From positions 1 through 64,000 of the forward strand of contig NZ_JHXM01000022.1 of assembly GCF_000621725.1 (NCBI RefSeq): 64,000 bases of DNA. The letters are read 5' to 3'. The translations under genes were made by a program, and so were the position numbers. The notes beneath the pieces were generated by a model, which made no database searches, had not been told where the DNA came from, and was given only the letters and a program-made list of their open reading frames with translations. This stretch comes from Xylanibacter brevis ATCC 19188 (GTDB lineage Bacteria; Bacteroidota; Bacteroidia; Bacteroidales; Bacteroidaceae). Below are positions 62,282 through 64,000 of this stretch, piece after piece; position 1 is the first letter of the stretch; each line of letters begins with the position of its first letter.

Positions 62282-63906
62282 TATACTTTTATTTTAAGTA
62301 CCACAGCGCCACGCGCATCCAACTTGACGCTTACGGGATTATTGCCACGCATCAGTACAACCGACGTCTGATTGCCAGTCATCAGTTCTTGTGCCTTATA
62401 GGCTTTCTCAGGTATTTCCAGGAAGTCGAAGGCATAATCGGGAATCATGAGCTGCATATCCACAGGTGCGTCATCAAAGTTGGCAACCACCAGCAGCATT
62501 TCTTTCCCAGCCTTGCGAATGAAGGCATACTGACGGAAGTATTGCGCGTTGGCATACATCACATCAAACATTTGGCCTTCTGCCACAGCCTTCTCTGTGC
62601 GAGCGATGTTCAGCACCTTTGAATAGACATTCACCAATGGCGAATATGTATTTTCGAACGACCAGTAGTCAAAGATGGTTGTTCTGCCGTCTTGTCCACT
62701 AAAGCCCTCGGCATCCATACCGCGCTCACCCCACTCCTGTCCTGCATAGACCATGAAAGGATTCTTCTGCATCAGTGCATTCACCACCAATGCAGGAACG
62801 GCCTTCTCGCCACTGCCAGCAAAGAAGTCGCTAGCAATGCGTTGCTCATCATGGTTTTCAAGGAAATAGAGCATGTGATTGCGAATATCATCGGTCTGTT
62901 GCCAAGCCCATGTGATAGCATCTGTGCCACGACGATGACAGATGACGTCGCGCATCGCATCATACATGCCCACCTTGTCGTATAGGTAGTCGAAGCCCGA
63001 TGCTATATAGTGACGATACTCGTTAGGATTATAGACCTCACCAATGAAACGTATCTGTGGGTACTGCTCGCGCACCTTGGCAGTGACCCAAGCCCAGAAC
63101 TCAGCGGGCACCATCTCTGCCATATCGCAACGGAAGGCATCAACGCCTTTTCCCGCCCAGAACAGCAGGATGTCGAGCATCTTATGCCAAGTAGAGCAAC
63201 GCTCGTCCGTCATGGACCACGTGCCGTTGTAGTCACGGCCGTAGTTCAGTTTCACGGTCTCGTACCAGTCGTTGCGACCGGGTGAGTTATTGAAACAGTC
63301 ATTGCCCGTAGCCCTTGCAGGCATTTCAGTATAAGGCTGCTTTTCGCCATGATAGAGGTCGAAATAGGGCGTAAACTGTTGTCCAGGACAGTAGTAGAAA
63401 TTGTTGTTCACGGGATCAAAGCCCACAGAAGGATTATCATCTTCTCCCAAATCACGCACGCCATCGGGTTTGCAAATGCTCTTATACTGGCGAGCCACGT
63501 GGTTAGGTACAAAATCGATAATCACCTTGAGGCCTGCACGATGAGTGCGGTCCACCAATGCCTCAAACTCCTCCATGCGCTTGTCTATGCACACAGCCAA
63601 GTCGGGGTCCACGTCGTAGTAGTCTGTTATGGCATAGGGCGAACCTGCTTTACCCTTCACCACAGCGGGATGCTGTCGAGGGATGCCGAATGCCGAGTAG
63701 TCTGTTTGCGTGGCATGACGAATCACGCCAGTGTACCAAATATGGCTCACGCCCAGTTCCCTGATTTTCTTCAGGGTGCTGGGCGTGAAATCGTTCAGCT
63801 TTCCACAACCGTTCTCTTCTATCGTACCGTCAACAACACGGTGATTGTTACGATTACCATAGAGACGTGTGAAAATCTGGTAAATGATAATCTTATTCGA
63901 TGCCAT
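62281..63906 (-). CDS. GH13 alpha-amylase family enzyme
   Basis: This protein (541 aa from Met3, or 543 from 63912) has a TIM-barrel with GH13 regions: region I IIDFVPNHVA, region II GVDAFRCDMAE (nucleophile Asp), region III FIGEVYNP (acid Glu) and region IV FLENHDEQR (third Asp). A C-terminal beta domain ends it. There is no signal peptide, so it should act in the cytoplasm, on maltodextrin or glycogen-derived glucans. The start lies inside the 3' end of fabD, so the two genes overlap by 11-20 nt. Confidence 0.88.
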   Translation of the reverse strand: MASNKIIIYQIFTRLYGNRNNHRVVDGTIEENGCGKLNDFTPSTLKKIRELGVSHIWYTGVIRHATQTDYSAFGIPRQHPAVVKGKAGSPYAITDYYDVDPDLAVCIDKRMEEFEALVDRTHRAGLKVIIDFVPNHVARQYKSICKPDGVRDLGEDDNPSVGFDPVNNNFYYCPGQQFTPYFDLYHGEKQPYTEMPARATGNDCFNNSPGRNDWYETVKLNYGRDYNGTWSMTDERCSTWHKMLDILLFWAGKGVDAFRCDMAEMVPAEFWAWVTAKVREQYPQIRFIGEVYNPNEYRHYIASGFDYLYDKVGMYDAMRDVICHRRGTDAITWAWQQTDDIRNHMLYFLENHDEQRIASDFFAGSGEKAVPALVVNALMQKNPFMVYAGQEWGERGMDAEGFSGQDGRTTIFDYWSFENTYSPLVNVYSKVLNIARTEKAVAEGQMFDVMYANAQYFRQYAFIRKAGKEMLLVVANFDDAPVDMQLMIPDYAFDFLEIPEKAYKAQELMTGNQTSVVLMRGNNPVSVKLDARGAVVLKIKV

Positions 63907-64000
63907 GAGCATTTACTTCCTTGTTGATTTTGGCAATCATGCCTTGCAGTGCCTTGCCAGGACCGCACTCAGTGAAGTCGTCAGCACCATCGGCAATCAT
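63893..64000 (-). CDS. fabD: Malonyl-CoA:ACP transacylase, C-terminal end (partial)
   Basis: The last 35 codons are visible: MIADGADDFTECGPGKALQG, then MIAKINKEVNAHGIE and a stop. 'ECGPGK-LQG-I-KI' is the C-terminal hallmark of FabD, which loads malonate onto acyl carrier protein. The rest lies beyond the right edge. Confidence 0.85.
   Translation of the reverse strand: MIADGADDFTECGPGKALQGMIAKINKEVNAHGIE

Overview
The window looks like a chromosomal segment of a gut or oral Bacteroidales bacterium of the Prevotella/Segatella type. The reasons are: promoters with the Bacteroidetes -7 element TAnnTTTGC and few Shine-Dalgarno sequences, a type IX secretion C-terminal signal, Bacteroidetes TonB-dependent receptors, a serine palmitoyltransferase, and characteristic families (DUF4932, phytase-like esterase, FeoB-associated Cys-rich protein). 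This is inference from family recognition; no search was run.

Layout. 0-4.0 kb: a cut transposase-like HTH gene, a hipBA-type toxin-antitoxin pair, a secreted DUF4932 metallopeptidase flanked by two similar inverted repeats, and the scar of a deleted winged-helix gene. 4.0-4.6 kb: a methyltransferase. 4.6-18.1 kb: a phosphate-acquisition locus with a PiT transporter, HD protein, beta-helix lipoprotein, TonB receptor, OprO/P-type porin, Na/Pi cotransporter and a PhoR/PhoB-like two-component pair. Four promoters there carry 11-bp-phased TGTAAC-like repeats in one fixed register to the -7 element. Two unlisted microproteins lie in the same transcription units: a 53-aa protein ending in nine aspartates and a 33-aa single-span membrane peptide. 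18.4-22.5 kb: small Cys-rich proteins, YqiA-like esterase, flavin reductase, Fe-alcohol dehydrogenase, CAT-like acyltransferase and tRNA-Cys, with an unusual array of short palindromes on a 22-bp pitch. 22.6-29.8 kb: lipid kinase divergent from serine palmitoyltransferase, tRNA-Pro, phytase-like esterase with GH2 beta-galactosidase, and endonuclease III. 29.9-37 kb: BtuB-like TonB receptor, YiiX-like hydrolase, phosphoglycerate kinase, GH43, a secreted protein, and a RAYT-type transposase fused to a Rossmann/SLOG-like domain. 37.5-41.6 kb: an EmrAB-TolC-type efflux operon.

42.4-52.6 kb is the most striking part. A single-strand cassette, closed by a terminator, encodes a WYL regulator, a DEDDh exonuclease, an AT-rich orphan protein, a DUF262/DUF1524 (GmrSD-like) protein with an extra N-terminal domain, a second DUF262 protein, and a shortened DNA polymerase III alpha-like protein with an intact polymerase triad but an altered PHP motif. 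It looks like a defence cassette that carries its own polymerase core and exonuclease; I do not know of a described system with this set. A fossil copy of the exonuclease C-terminus inside it records rearrangement.

52.8-64 kb is mostly housekeeping and surface functions: pyruvate phosphate dikinase, a T9SS-exported metalloprotease, a GT2 glycosyltransferase, a hybrid histidine kinase with an EEP phosphatase/nuclease, AlaX-type tRNA editing protein, GH13 amylase and the 3' end of fabD.
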